Origin: Burkholderiales bacterium
GTDB taxonomy: Bacteria; Pseudomonadota; Gammaproteobacteria; Burkholderiales; WYBJ01
DNA length: 32,006 bases
Assembly: GCA_020848435.1 (NCBI GenBank)
Contig: JADLAC010000044.1
Location: forward strand, 1-32,006
Reading direction: 5' to 3'
Both the position numbers and the translations under genes were made by a program. Of this stretch, positions 1 through 12,600 are shown in pieces. Positions within the stretch are counted from its first letter, which is position 1; the number at the start of each line of letters is the position of its first letter. The notes under the pieces were generated by a model that searched no databases, had not been told where the DNA came from, and worked only from the letters and a program-made list of their open reading frames with translations.

Positions 1-1
1 C

Positions 2-328
2 GCTCGGTTGACGAGCGCGCTCATCGACACGCTGCTGGGGCGCGCCGAGCCGGCCCCGGAGCTTTCGAGCGCGCCGGTGCTGCCGCTCCTGGCCGCGCCG
101 AAGGACTCGGTGCGCAGCCTCGCCGGGGTCGCCGCGGCGCCGGCGATCGATCTGACAGGAGCGAGAACAATGTCATCGTCTGGCGCATTCGGTTCGGCTA
201 TGATCGCATCGGCTTCCGAACGCGCATCGTGGCAACAGGGTTTCGTTTCGGACGCCGCGGCACCCGAGAATCCGAACAAGAACATCAAGCTCACACTTCC
301 GGTCACTGCGACGGCTTCGACTTCATAG
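2..328 (+). CDS. C-terminal end of an upstream protein, possibly a second LEPR-XLL-type giant protein (5' partial)
   Basis: The frame is open from the left edge and stops at TAG 326-328, giving 108 visible residues, so the start lies outside the window. The visible part is rich in Ala, Ser and Pro and low in charge. It ends with a Trp-containing segment (WQQGF near nt 230) followed by ENPNKNIKLTLPV and a Ser/Thr tail. From memory, LEPR-XLL giant proteins often end in a Trp-Asp-Phe-like segment followed by NPN, a hydrophobic stretch and a short polar tail, so this may be the tail of a paralogue of the next gene. That is inference, not a search result. An internal ATG at 170 has an AGGAG eight bases upstream and could start a 52-residue protein instead, but the frame is open well upstream of it. 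I see no enzymatic motif. Confidence 0.6.
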   Translation, partial: ARLTSALIDTLLGRAEPAPELSSAPVLPLLAAPKDSVRSLAGVAAAPAIDLTGARTMSSSGAFGSAMIASASERASWQQGFVSDAAAPENPNKNIKLTLPVTATASTS

Positions 329-368
329 CGCTGCGATTGCCAAGGACAAGCGGCAAGCGATCGCAGCG
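329..368 (+). terminator. Stem-loop just after the upstream stop codon (possible terminator or attenuator)
   Basis: CGCTGCGA at 329-336 is the reverse complement of TCGCAGCG at 361-368. Inside it, TTGCC at 337-341 can pair with GGCAA at 352-356, leaving a small bulge at 357-360 and a ten-base loop. There is no T-run after the stem, so it is not a classical intrinsic terminator. It may protect the 3' end of the upstream message or lower readthrough. Its place right after the stop is the main support. Confidence 0.35.
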
Positions 369-399
369 GCCTGTCGATAGCCGACTGCCGGCGGGATAC

Positions 400-404
400 A
401 GGAG
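400..404 (+). promoter_or_regulatory. Ribosome binding site of the giant gene
   Basis: AGGAG lies eight bases before the ATG at 413. A second in-frame ATG at 419 would be 14 bases away, so this site decides the start at 413. Confidence 0.75.
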
Positions 405-412
405 AGACCGGC

Positions 413-604
413 ATGGCAATGCTTGCCACCGCGGCATCGGCGCTCGGCTATGCGTGGCAGCGCACACGCGCTTTTCGGCGGCGACGGCGCCAGTCCGATC
501 TCCCGGCGACGCTGCAGGGACCTAGACCGCAGCGACGTTTTCCGAGCCGGCGCAAGGCGCTGTTCGAGACGCTCGAGCCGCGAGTGCTGCTCGCGGCCGA
601 TCCG
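413..604 (+). other. N-terminal leader with Arg-rich run and LEPR-XLL motif
   Basis: Residues 1-64. The first 15 residues are apolar and small (Ala-rich, with Leu, Tyr and Trp). They are followed by a strongly basic stretch with five consecutive Arg at 22-26 and more Arg/Lys to residue 48, then LFETLEPRVLLAADP (50-64). The order apolar then basic is the reverse of a Sec signal peptide. LEPR-XLL motifs sit near the N-terminus of very long bacterial proteins, and their exact role is unknown to me. A sorting or export function is an inference from position. Confidence 0.75.
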
Positions 605-3600
605 GTCCCTGGCGTCGCGGAGCAGATCGCGCCCATCGTGGGCGAGATCAGCACCCCCGGCGAGATCGACCGCTACACGTTCGAGCTGACCGATCTGCGC
701 CGAATCGCCTTCGATACGATGAGCGATTCCGCCTTGCAGTGGAGCCTCGCCGGCCCGCGCGGCGCGGTGGTGAGCGCGCGCGAGCTGCGCAGCTCGGACG
801 GGCCCGACGCCTATCCCGTGTTCGATCTCGCCGCCGGCCAGTACACCCTGACGATCGACGGCGTGGCCGATAGCGTCGGTCCGTATGCCTTTCGCATGGT
901 CAACGTCGACAACGCGACCGCGATCCAAGCGGGCGTGGTGATCAGCGGCGAGCTCGCACCGGCGAACGAAACCGACGTCTATCGGATCGGCTTGACCGAG
1001 GGTGATCGCGTCTTCTTCGATGCGCGGCAAGTGCAGGGCGAGACGTATTGGCGCCTGCTCGACCCCTTCGGCAATCAGAGCTTCTTCGGCGCCATGGCGG
1101 ACAGCGACGTCATGACGGTGCCCTTCACCGGCGGCTATACCTTGATGCTGGAAGGCCGCCGCTACCGCACCGAAGCCCAGGCCAACTACCAGTTCCTCGT
1201 GCAGCCGGTGAGCGACGATACCCAGGCGGGCGCGCTCGGCACCCTCCTTCAAGGCACCATCGCTCATCCCGGCCAGCGCGACTTTTTCGAATTCGACCTG
1301 GCGAGCGACAAGCGGGTCGCATTCGACACGCTCTCCGACAGCGCGCTCTCGGTCTCGATCGCGGGCCCGCGCGGCAGCGTGTTGTCCAGCCGGGCGCTCA
1401 ACCAGACCGACGCCAACGACAACTCACCGCTGCTCGACCTGGTAGCGGGCCGCTATCGCATCACGGTCGATGGCAATGGCGATGCGACCGGCGCGTATGC
1501 CTTTCGCCTGCTCGATCTGGCTGCGGCGACCGATTTCGTGCCGGGCAGCGCCGTCTCCGGCACGCTCAGCCCCGGCAACCAGACCCACGTGTACGCGTTC
1601 GAAGCGCAAAGCGGCGACCAGTTCTATTTCGATGCCCAGCTCCAGCAGGGCGAAACCTACTGGCGCCTGATCGGCCCGGCAGGTAACCAGCTCTTCCAGC
1701 GCCACCTGAGCCAGGACAACGTTGTCCTCACGCTGACCACGCCCGGCAAGTACTCGATCCTGGTCGAAGGCAGGCGCTACGTCAGCGCGGCTGCCAACTA
1801 CCGCTTCAACGTCGAGCCGCGCGGCCACGTCGATTTGCCGGCGCCCTCGGGCGATGCCCTGAGCATCGGCGAGCTGGTGAACGGGACGCTCGCGGCCGCG
1901 GGCGAGCGCGATGCGTATTCGTTCTCCCTGGCGACCGATGCGCGGCTCCTATTCGACACCCGCACCGATCGCAGCGACATCCGCTGGGAGCTGCGCGACG
2001 CGTTCAGCCGCGTCATCGCCGATCGCAGCTTCCAAGCGTCGGATGCCGCCGACGCGAATCCGCAGCTTGCGCTCGGCGCCGGCAGCTATCAGCTCACGGT
2101 CTATTCGTCCGCCAACACGACCGGCAGCTACGGCTTTCGCCTGATCGACTTCGCCACCGCGCAGCCCCTCACGCCGGGTACTGGGATCAGCGGCGTGTTG
2201 ACGCCCGGCAACGAGACCGACGTGTACCGCTTCGACGCGGGGGCCGGGCAGCGCTTGTTCTTCGACGTACGCACCGCGGCGACCAGCGACTCGTATTGGC
2301 GCCTGTTCGATCCGTTCGGCCAGCAGGTGTTTTTTACCAATCTCACCAACGATCAGCAAGTGCTGGCGCTCGATCATGCCGGCGCCTACACGCTCGTGGT
2401 CGAGGGCAGGCGCTATTCGACTGCTGCCAATGCGTACAGCTTCAACGTGCAGCCGGTGCTCGACGAGCAGGCGAGCTTCGCGATCGAGGGGCCGGGACTG
2501 ACCGCCTCCCCCTGGATCGACGGGGCGCTGGACGGCGCGCTCCAATTCGACGGCACGCGCTGGATCGAGGTGCCGAAGGCGCCGGCGACCGATCTCAACA
2601 GCGTCCTCACCATCGAGTTTCGCTTCCTGTGGGAACGCTCGTCGCAGGAATGGACCGCGCTGGTCCACAAGGGTACCGGCGACAGCAATCAGCGCAGCTA
2701 CAGCGTTTGGCTCAACGCGAACGGTCTACTGCTCCTCTCCTCGGGCGCGAACACCAACGAGGGCATCAGCACCGAGCAGGGCGCGTTCGAGACCGGCCGC
2801 TGGTACCACGTCGCGGTCGTGATCGATCGGCCGAGTCAGCAGGGGCGCATTTACCGCGACGGCGTGCAGATCGCCGCGGGGTCCCTGAGCACCACGCCCT
2901 CGACCACGAGCACTACGCCGCTCACCATCGGCCGCTCGAACGAATCCTGGAACAGCGCCTCCCTGTTCCAGGGCGTCATGGACGACATCCGCCTCTGGAA
3001 CGTCGCGCGCACCGCGACGCAGATCCAGCAATCGAAGGACGCACCCCTCGCGGGCAATGAAGCCGGGCTCCAGGTCTATCTCAAGCTCGACGAGACCGAA
3101 GGCACCATCGCGGCGAGCGCGGCAGCGCCCGCGCTCCAGGGCACGTTGAAGCGCACCGTCGCCTTCCCGGCCGGCGTGGTGGAAGGCCGGATCGCGCATC
3201 CGGGGCAAGTGGACGTGTACACCTTCGATCTGGCCGCGGACACGCTGCTCGCCTTCGACAGCCTCGTCGACCGCGGCGATCTCGTCTGGTCCCTGGCGGG
3301 GCCGCGCGGCACGCTCGTTTCGAATCGCAGCTTCCAGGGCAGCGACTCGGCCGATCGCCATTCCGTTCTCAACCTGGTCGCCGGATCGTACCGGCTGAGC
3401 GTGGATGGCGCGGGCGATGCCGCGGGCATCTACGCATATCGCTTGCTCGACCTGGCGCACGCGACGCCCTTCACGCCTGGCATCTCGGTCGCGGGGCGCC
3501 TCGCCCCGGGGAACGAAACCGACCTGTACCGTTTCGATGCGACCGCGGATACGCGCTACTACTTCGACGTCCAGCAAGTCGCGACCAGCGACACGTACTG

Positions 3601-6600
3601 GAAGCTGCTCGACCCGTATGGCCAGCAGGTGTTCTCCTCCGGCATGGGGCAGGACACCGGGCCGATCACCCTCGCCTTCACTGGAGCATATACGCTGCTG
3701 ATCGAAGGCCGCCGCTATCAAACGGGGAACAACGACTACCGCTTCTTCGTCCAGCCGGTGATCGACGATCAAGCCTCGTTCCAGATCGGCAGTCCCGCGG
3801 GCGCCGATCCGCGCTGGCTCCCCGCGGCGCTCGGCGGCGGCTTGTTCCTCGACGGCACCCGCTACATCGAGCTGCCGAACGCGGCGGCGAACGATGTTCG
3901 CGGCGACATCACGGTCGAGGCCTGGTTCAAGATCGATCGCTTCGCCAACACCTGGCAGGCGCTGGTGTACAAGGGTGCCGGCTCCGGATTGGTCAACCGA
4001 ACCTACTCGCTGTGGCTCAATGCCGATGGCCGCATCACCTGGGGTTCGACGACCAACAACAGTGCCGACTACATAGAAACCGCCAGCGGCCTGATCAACA
4101 TCGGCCAGTGGTACCACGTCGCGGCGGTGACCGATCGCACCGCTGCCACGGCACGCATCTATCTGGATGGCGTGGAGGTGAAATCGGGCTCGGCGCGTAG
4201 CAGTGCTGCGATCGCCGTCAGCCAGGCACTATTCGTCGGCTACGACGGCGAGCCGTTCGGCGACCGTGCGCCCATCGAAGGCACGATCGACGAGGTGCGC
4301 ATCTGGGATCGGGTGCGCACGCCGGCCGAGATCCAGTCCGCGCGTGCGGCACCGCTCGGCGGCGACGAGTCGGGCTTGCGCGTGTACTTGAAGCTCGACG
4401 AGACGCAAGGCACGGCGCTCGCCGATGCGAGCCCCGCGCACGCCGCCGGCGCCATCAAGCGCACCGTGTCGCTGCCCGCCGCCGCCATCGAGGGCCGCAT
4501 CGATGTCATCGGCCAGGTCGACCGGTTCGATTTCACGCTGGCCAGCGACAAGCGGCTCGCCTTCGATTCGCTGGTCGATCGCGGCGACATGGTCTGGTCG
4601 CTCCAGGGCCCGCGCGGCACGGTGGTATCCAACCGCAGCTTCCAGCAAAGCGACTCGGCCGACCGCCATCCCATTCTCGACCTGCTCGCCGGCGATTACG
4701 TGCTCACGGTGGACGGCAGCGGCGATGCGCGCGGTTTCTATGCCTTTCGCTTGATCGACCTTGCCCAGGCGGCCGTGCCGATCGAGGTCGAGACGCCGGT
4801 GGCGGGCGCGCTTGCGCCGGGCAACGAAACCGATGTCTATGCCTTCCAGGCGACTGCAGGCGAGCGCTATTTCTTCAACGTGCTCGGCGTCGGAAACAGC
4901 GACACCTACTGGCAGGTGCTCGATCCAAACGGCCGCCAGGTGTTCTTCTCCGGCATGGGCGTCGACGTCGGGCCCCTGGAGCTCGCTCACACCGGCACGT
5001 ACACCGTCCTGGTCGAAGGCCGGCGCTACGCCGCCGCCGTCAACAACTACCGCTTCGAGATCCACCGCGTCGCCGACAGCGCGACCAGCTTCGAGCTGAA
5101 CGGCCCAAGAGTAGCAGGCAGCATCGACTGGAGCCCGGGCAAGCTCGGCAATGCGCTCGGGCTCGACGGCCTGCATTACGTCGAGGTGCCGAGCGCGGCC
5201 AGCGAGATCACAGGCAACCTCACGGTCGAATTCTGGCTCAAGGTCGAGCGCTTCAACGACGATTGGAGCGCGCTGGTCTACAAGGGCAACGGCAATTCGT
5301 CGCAGCGCACCTACAGCCTGTGGCTCAATCGCGCGGGCTATCTGCACCTCTCCACCGGCGACGGCGGCAACCAGACGCTCGAGACCGCCGCCGGCGTCAT
5401 CCGCCGCGGCGAATGGCAGCACGTCGCCGCGGTGATCGACCGCGGCGGCCAGGCGATGCGTCTCTACGTCGACGGCGAGCTGAAGGCGAGCGGCGCGGTG
5501 CGCGCGGCCCCCGCCACCGCTAGCAGCAACGCTTTGCGTATCGGTGAAGCCTACGAGAGCACTTACGCCTTCGAAGGCACCATCGACGAATTCCGGCTGT
5601 GGAATATCGCCCGCAGCGAGGCCGAGATCCGCACCACCAAGGACGGCCCGCTCGGCGGCAACGAGACTGGGCTGAGGGTGTATCTCAAGCTCGACGAAAC
5701 GCTCGGCGCGAACGCCGCCGACGCGGGACCGCTGGGCGCGCACGCGAGCATCCGCCACTGGTACGACACCATCGAGCACGTCGTCGTCGGCCAGATCGAC
5801 GAGCCGGGCGAGGTCGATCGCTTCAGCTTCGATCTCGCCGAAGAAAAGCTCGTCGCCTTCGACAACTTCACCGATCGGCAGGAGTTCGTCCTGGCGTTGA
5901 GCGGTCCGCGCGGCAGCGTGTTCTCCGGCGTGCGCATGCAATCCTCGGATTCCGCCGATCGGCATCCGGTATATCGACTCGCGCCGGGACATTACGTCCT
6001 CACCATCGATGCCGACAACGATGCGATCGGCATGTACGCCTTCCGCTTCCTCGACTTGGCGCGCAAGGCCGTCGCGATCACGCCGGGGACGCCGGTCGCG
6101 GCGAGCCTCGATCCCGGCAACGAAACCGACGTCTACACCCTCACGGCGGCGGCGGGCGAACGCTATTACTTCGATCTGCAGCAGACCGCGACCTCGGACA
6201 CTTATTGGCATCTCCTTGATCCGTCCGGCAAGCAGGTGTTCTTCTCCAACTGGGGCCAGGACACGGGCCCCGTGACGCTGGCGAGCACGGGCGCCTACAC
6301 GCTGCTCGTCGAGGGGCGGCGCTACAGCAGCGCGATCCAGAATTATCGCTTCAACGTGCAGCGGGTGAGCGATCAGGCGACGGCCTTCGACCTGGGCGGG
6401 TCGGCCGGCGCGGCGCCCGCGTGGGATGCAGGCAAGCTCGGCAACGGCTACCGCTTCGACGCTCTACGCGCGATCGAAGTGCCGAATAGCGCGGACATCA
6501 ACCTCACCTCGGTCGTCACGGTCGAATTCTGGCTCAAGCTCGATCGCTTCAGCAGCGATTGGTCGGCGCTGGTCTACATGGGGACGGGCAACTGGTGGGA

Positions 6601-9600
6601 GCGCACCTACAGCTTGTGGCTCCATCCCTCCGGGTTCCTGCACTTGTCGACGGGCGACGGCAGCAATCGGGTGCTCGAAACCCCCGCGGGAACGATTCAG
6701 GCCGGTACCTGGCATCACGTCGCCGCGGTGATCAATCATCCCGCGCAGCAGATGCGCATCTACGTCGACGGCCAGGAGCGCGCCAACGGCAGCGTCCCGA
6801 CCACGCCGTCGCGCAGCGCGACCGGTCCGTTGTGGATCGGCGGCGCCTACGAAGGCAACTATCTGCTCGAGGGCACGATCGACGAGCTGCGCATCTGGAA
6901 TGTCGCCCGCACCCAGGCGCAGATCGCCGCGGCGAAGGATGCGCCGCTGGCGGGCAACGAGGCGGGACTCAAGCTCTATCTGAAGCTCGACGAAACCTCC
7001 GGCGCGCAGGTCGCGGATGCCGCCTCCGCGCAGCTCGATGCTCGGGTGCGCTGGCAGCGCGCGAGCGAGGATCAAGGTGTCGTGGCCGGACGTATCCAAC
7101 ATGCCGGCCAGGTGGCGCGCTATCAATTCGAGGTCGCGGTCGAGACGCGTATCGCCTTCGACAGCCTGGTCGATCGCAACGACATGCTGTGGAGCCTCGC
7201 CGGGCCGCGCGGCGCGCTGGTTTCGGGACGAAATCTCCAGCAAAGCGACTCGGCCGACGGCAATCCGATTTTCACGCTGGTGCCGGGGACCTACACCCTC
7301 ACCATCGACGCGGCGAACGATGCGACCGGCATTTTCGCCCTGCGCTTGATCGACCTCGCAACCGCTAGCCCGATCGCCCTGGGCACGCCCGTGTCGGGCG
7401 TGTTGATGCTGGGCGCCGAAACCGATGCCTACCGTTTCGATGCGGTGCGCGGCGACCAGGTGTTCTTCGACATCCAGAGCATCGACGTCACCGATACCTA
7501 TTACCGTGTGCTCGATCCGCTCGGCCAGCAGCTCGTGTTGACGAACGCCGGCGCCGACTCGGGGCCGCATACGCTCTACGTCACGGGCACGTACACGATC
7601 CTGATCGAAGGACGGCGTTACGCCGGCATCGCCAACGCGTACCGCTTCAACATCGAGCATCGCGGCAACGCGCCCATCCCCGATCCGAGCGGCGCCCCGA
7701 TCGCGCTCGGCGATCTGGTCACCGGCGCGATCTCGGCCAACGGCGAAATCGACCGCTATGTCTTCACGCTGAGCGAGGAGACGCTGGTCGCGTTCGATTC
7801 GCGCAGTTACGACAGCAACATGTTCTGGAGCCTTCTCGGCCCCAGCGGCCCGGTCGTGCCGAGCCGCGCGTTTTCGGGCAGCGACGGTCCCGATGCCTAT
7901 CCCGTGTTTCGGCTTGCGCCCGGGATGTACGGCTTGGCGTTGAGCGCCAACGGCACCCGCAGCTATGCCTTCCGGCTGCTCGATCTCGCCAGCGCCACCG
8001 ATCATGTGCCCGGCACGGTTCTCAACGGGACGCTCAGTCCCGCCAACGAAACCGACCTGTATCGGTTCAGCGCGAACGCAGGCGAGCGCTTCTACTTCGA
8101 CTTCCGTGCATCGTCCGCGGAAACCTATTGGCGCTTGATCAATCCCTGGGGCGAGCAGACCTTCTTCTCGTCGACCGCGGACACCGACGTGATCCTGCCT
8201 GCGACCGGCAGCTACACGCTGATCGTCGAAGGCCGCATCTACAACAGCGCCGCCAGCTCGACCTACAGCGTCCTGGTGCAGCCCGTGAGCGACGATGCGC
8301 CGGTCGCGATCGCGCTCGGCAGCCGCGTGGACGGCAGCATCGCCCACGCCGGCCAGCGCGACTATTTCACCTTCAGCTCGAGCACGGCCAAGCGCATCGC
8401 CTTCGATACGCTCGCCGACAGCGCGATCCAGTGGAGCCTGGATGGGCCGAGCGGGAGGCTGGTAACGCTGCGCGAATTGCGCTACTCGGATTCCGCCGAC
8501 GCCTCTCCGCTGCTGGATCTCGCGCCTGGCGACTACACCCTCAGCGTCGACGCGCCCGGCGACCTGACGGGCAACTATGCCTTCCGCCTGCTCGATCTCG
8601 CCGCCGCGCTGCCGCTCGTCCAGGGCGTGGAAGTGAGTGGCACGCTCGAGCCTGGCAACGAGACCGATCTCTACCGGCTCGATATCGCGCTCGGCGAGCG
8701 GCTCTTCTTCGACGTGCGCCAGGTGTCGAACGAGATGTATTGGCGCCTGCTCGACCCGTCCGGACAGCAGGTGTTCTTCGACGGCTTGAACGACCGCGAC
8801 GTCGCCACGTACGACATCGCGGGGACATATACGCTGCTGATCGAGGGCCGGCGCTATGTCGGCGGCAACGGCAGCTATCGGTTCGCCGTCCAGAGCGTGA
8901 GCGATGACGCCGCCGCCGCGCTCGCGCTCAACACGCGCGTCGACGGCACGATCGCGCACGCCGGCCAGCGCGACGTCTATGCGTTCGAGCTGGCACAGCG
9001 TACGCGCGTCGCTTTCGACACCCTCTCGGACGTGAATTTCGCCTGGAGCTTGTCTGGACCGCTCGGCAGCGTGATCTCCGGGCGCGCATTGCAGCAATCG
9101 GACGGGCCGGACAATTCGCCCCTGCTCGATCTCGTGGCGGGCGCCTACCGGCTGACCATCGACGCCCCCGGCGACGGCGCCGGCAGCTACGCCTTTCGCC
9201 TGCTCGATATGGATGCGAGCGCGCAATTGTTTGCACCCGGCGCGCCGGTCGTGGGCGCATTGAGCCCGGGCAACGAGACCGACCTGTACGTGTTCGACGC
9301 GCTGAAGGGCGATCGCATCTACTTCGATGCGCAACAGGTGCAAGGCGAGACCTACTGGCGGTTGCTGAATCCGTTCGGCGCGCAGGTCTTCTTCGGCGGC
9401 ATGAGCGATGTCGACGTGCAGACCTTGGAGTTCGACGGCCGTTACACGCTCATGTTCGAGGGCCGCCGCTACGTCAGCGGCAGCGCCAACTACCGCTTTA
9501 CGCTGCACCCGGCGCCCATCCCGGCGCCGATCCCGATCACCACGCTCGATGCCAAGCCCGCGCCCGATCTCATCGTCGAGGACGTGCAGGTGTCCGCGGC

Positions 9601-12600
9601 CGCTGCGATCGAGTCGGGCGCGCTGATCACCGTCGCCTGGCTGGACACCAACGCCGGCCTGCGTCCGGCGACCGCGGCTTGGCGCGATCGGGTGATCGTG
9701 CGCAACGTCACCACCAACGAGGTGATCGCGAACCTGCTGCTCGCCTACGACCCGGCCGATCCGCTGACGCCGCCGCTCGATCCTGGGCAGTCGGCCGTGC
9801 GCAGTGTCGCTTTTCGCCTGCCCGACGGCGCTCGCGGCGCGGGCACGCTGGCGATCACCATCACGGCCGACATCGACAACAGCATCGCCGAGGAGAACAC
9901 CAGCGGCAACGCCGAGGCCAACAATGCCACGGCGGCGAACGTGGTGTCCGCGCTCGCGCAGTATGCCGATCTGCGCGCCGTTGCGCTGAGCGCCGATCCG
10001 GCAGGGGCCTGGGTGAACGGCGGCGTGGTCGAAGTGCGCTGGGTGACCGAGAACGCCGGCAGCCGCGCGGCGGCCGGGCCATGGACCGAGACGCTCGCCG
10101 TGGTCAACGTTTCCACCGGCCAGAGCGTATTCAGTACCCAGCTCGTGCAGCCGGCGGCGGGACTCGCGAGCGGGGCCTCGGTCGAGCGTATGGTGGAATT
10201 CACCTGGCCCGCCGGCATTGCGGTAACCGGGTCGGTCGAGTTCCGCGTCAGCGTCGACGCCGCCGGCCAGGTGTTCGAGCAGAACGGCGATGGCAGCGCC
10301 GAGAGCAACAACCAGGCGCTGCTGCGCATCGCCTCGGCGCCCGATCTCGGTGTCGCCAACTTGCGCATCACCAGCGGCGAGCTGCAAGCAGGCGGCAACG
10401 TCGCAATCGCCTGGGACGACGTCAACCACGGCTCGCTCGCGCTCGGCGGTAGCTGGAACGATCGCATCGAAGTCACCAACACCCGCACCAACGAGCGGCT
10501 GCTGCTCGTCCACCTCAACGGCAGCGCAGGCTCCGACGGCACGCTGGTGCCGGCGGAAAGCGTGGGCCGCGCCTATGTCTTCAAGCTGCCCGAAGGCGAA
10601 CGCGCTGTCGGCACCATACGCATCAGCGTCAGCGCGGATAGCGATTCCGCGGGTCTAGGCAGCGTCATCGAGGCCAATGCGACCGGCAGCGGCGAGAGCA
10701 ACAACGCCGCTTCGATCACCGCCGCTGCGCTCGCTCGCCCCTATGCGGACTTGCGCGCGGGCGCGCCGGCGGCGCCGGACAGCGCGCGTGGCGGCGAGGT
10801 CATCGAGGTTTCATGGACGGTGACCAATGCCGGCGGCATCGACGCGCTCGGGCCGTGGGTCGATCGCGTGTTCCTCTCCACCGACGCGATCTTCGGCAAC
10901 GCCGACGACGTGCTGCTCGCAAGCCTGGCGCATCCCGGCAATCTCGCCGCGCAGGCGAGCTACACGGCCGCGGCCCCGGTGACGCTGCCGCTTCGGCGCG
11001 ATGGCGCGTTCCATCTGTTCGTGCGTGCGGACGCCGATGGACAGGTGCTCGAGCCCGACACGCGGGCGAACAATACCTCGGCTGCCGAGCCGATCGGCTT
11101 GATCGCGCCGTTCGCCGACCTGGCGGTGGAAGCGCTGACCGCCCCCGCCAGCGCCAATTCGGGCGAACGCATCGACCTCCTGTGGCGGGTGCGCAATAAC
11201 GGCGACAGCGCGACCGACGTAGCGCAGTGGAAAGACCGGGTCTACCTGTCCACCGACGACGTGCTGAGCGCGGCGGATTCCCTGCTGGCGGAATTCACGC
11301 GCAACGGCGCGCTCGCCGAGGGCGAGAGCTATTCGGCGCGCGTCGGGATATCCCTGCCCGAAGGCATCTCGGGCAGCTACCGTTTCATCGTGCGTACCGA
11401 TGTCGATGCGCAGGTGTTCGAGCGCGGCGCCACCCAGAACAATACCGCGCCGGCGCTCGCGCCGACCGCGGTGAGCCTCTCGCCGGCGGCGGACTTGATC
11501 GTGACCGAGGTCATCGGCCCGTCGCAGAGCCTGCCGGGCAGCGCCGTTTCCCTGTCCTGGACGATTCGCAACGACGGCGAGGCCAGCGCGCGTGCCCCCT
11601 GGACCGATCGCATCTACCTGAGCCCGGACGGCAGCCTGAACGGCGCCGTGCTGCTCGCCACGGTGGCGCACACGGCCGCGCTGGCCGCGGGCGAGAGCTA
11701 CACCCCAACGGCGACCGCGACGCTGCCCGACTGGGCCGACGGCGCGTACCGACTTGTGGTCGCGGCCGATGTGCACGGCCAGGTGTTCGAGCAGGGCCGC
11801 GAGGCGAACAACCAGGCGCCGTCCGCGGCCACGCTTTCGCTGGTGCACCCGGATCTCACGATCGCGAGCGTCGGCGTGGCCGGGGCGAGCGCGGGCGGCC
11901 AGACCCTGACGATCTCATGGCGGGTGGAGAATCGCGGCAGCCACGCGGCGCAAGGCGAGTGGCTCGATCGCGCCTACCTGACGCGCAGCGGCGTGATCGA
12001 CGGCAACGCGCTCGAGCTCGCCTCGGTCGCCCGTACCGGCGGCTTGGCCGCCGGCGCGGCGTACGAGGCGCATGCGCAGGCGCTGCTGCCGATCGATCTC
12101 TCGGGCGACTATCGCGTCGTCGTGGTGACCGACGCCGCCGGCAGCGTGCGCGAGCTCAACAGCGAAGGCAACAACGGCGCCAGTGCGCCGCTCACCCTGG
12201 CGCTCGCGCCGTATGCCGACTTGCGCGTGAGCGCGGCGAGCGGTCCGGCGGGTGAGTTGATCGCCGATCCGGCGCGCATCGCGCTGTCCTGGACGGTCGT
12301 CAACGACGGCACCGGCGCCGGCATCGCGGGCGCATGGACCGACAGCATCATCGCTTCGCGCGACGCTATTGCCGGCAACGGCGACGACATCGTGCTCGGG
12401 CAGTTCCGGCGTGCGGGAGCGCTCGCCCTCGGCGGCTCGTATGACCGTACCGAGACGGTGTTCTTCCCGCCGCTCGCGAGCGGGCGCTTCACGCTGTTCG
12501 TGCGCACCGATGCTCTCGGCGAAGTGTTTGAAAACGGGCTCGAGCAGAACAATGCCTTCGCCCTCGCCGGCACGCTCGACGTGATGCCCCTGGCGTACGC

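Larger units (their letters stand above)
329..412. other. 84-base intergenic gap
   Basis: The gap between the upstream stop codon and the giant gene holds a hairpin directly after the stop and a Shine-Dalgarno site before the next ATG. I see no convincing -35/-10 pair. The short gap and same orientation allow cotranscription of the two genes, but do not prove it. Confidence 0.6.
632..9511 (+). repeat. Ten double PPC-like beta-module repeats
   Basis: Each unit is about 195-200 residues and holds two linked beta-sandwich halves of bacterial pre-peptidase C-terminal type. The first half carries AFDS or AFDT, a WSL.GPRG-like strand and a Y.LTIDG strand, and ends YAFRLLDLA. The second opens with PGNETDVYRF, then a YWRLLDP strand and Y.LLIEGRRY, and ends YRF.VQPV. 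NETD or a close variant recurs ten times, as does EGRRY (EGRIY in unit 8). Approximate starts are 632, 1253, 1859, 3176, 4487, 5780, 7078, 7700, 8288 and 8900. Units 1-3 and 7-10 are contiguous; LamG-like domains sit in the junctions from 3-4 to 6-7. PPC domains are usual in secreted proteins and often aid substrate binding or stability. Here they probably form a long stalk. The copies have diverged, so they are old duplications. Confidence 0.75.

Noticed and set aside
170..328. Separate 52-residue gene starting at ATG 170 with AGGAG at 157-161
   Set aside because: The start and spacing look acceptable, but the frame is open from the window edge and the upstream residues have the same composition, so an internal Met in a longer protein is more likely. 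It is kept as an alternative in the upstream entry.
419..421. Alternative start codon at 419
   Set aside because: It is in frame, but lies 14 bases from the AGGAG, while ATG 413 has the better eight-base spacing.
413..460. Sec signal peptide at the N-terminus of the giant protein
   Set aside because: The apolar stretch comes before the basic residues and there is no positive n-region or AxA site after a hydrophobic core. The LEPR motif downstream points to another type of leader.
632..9511. DNA-level tandem repeat or CRISPR-like array
   Set aside because: The periodicity is at the protein level; the DNA of the copies has diverged, and there are no identical short direct repeats with unique spacers.
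6464..10513. Minus-strand open frame of 1,349 codons
   Set aside because: It repeats phrases such as QAPI and VDGE because it mirrors the PPC and LamG repeats of the + strand. It has no domain of its own and no credible ribosome binding site that I could see.
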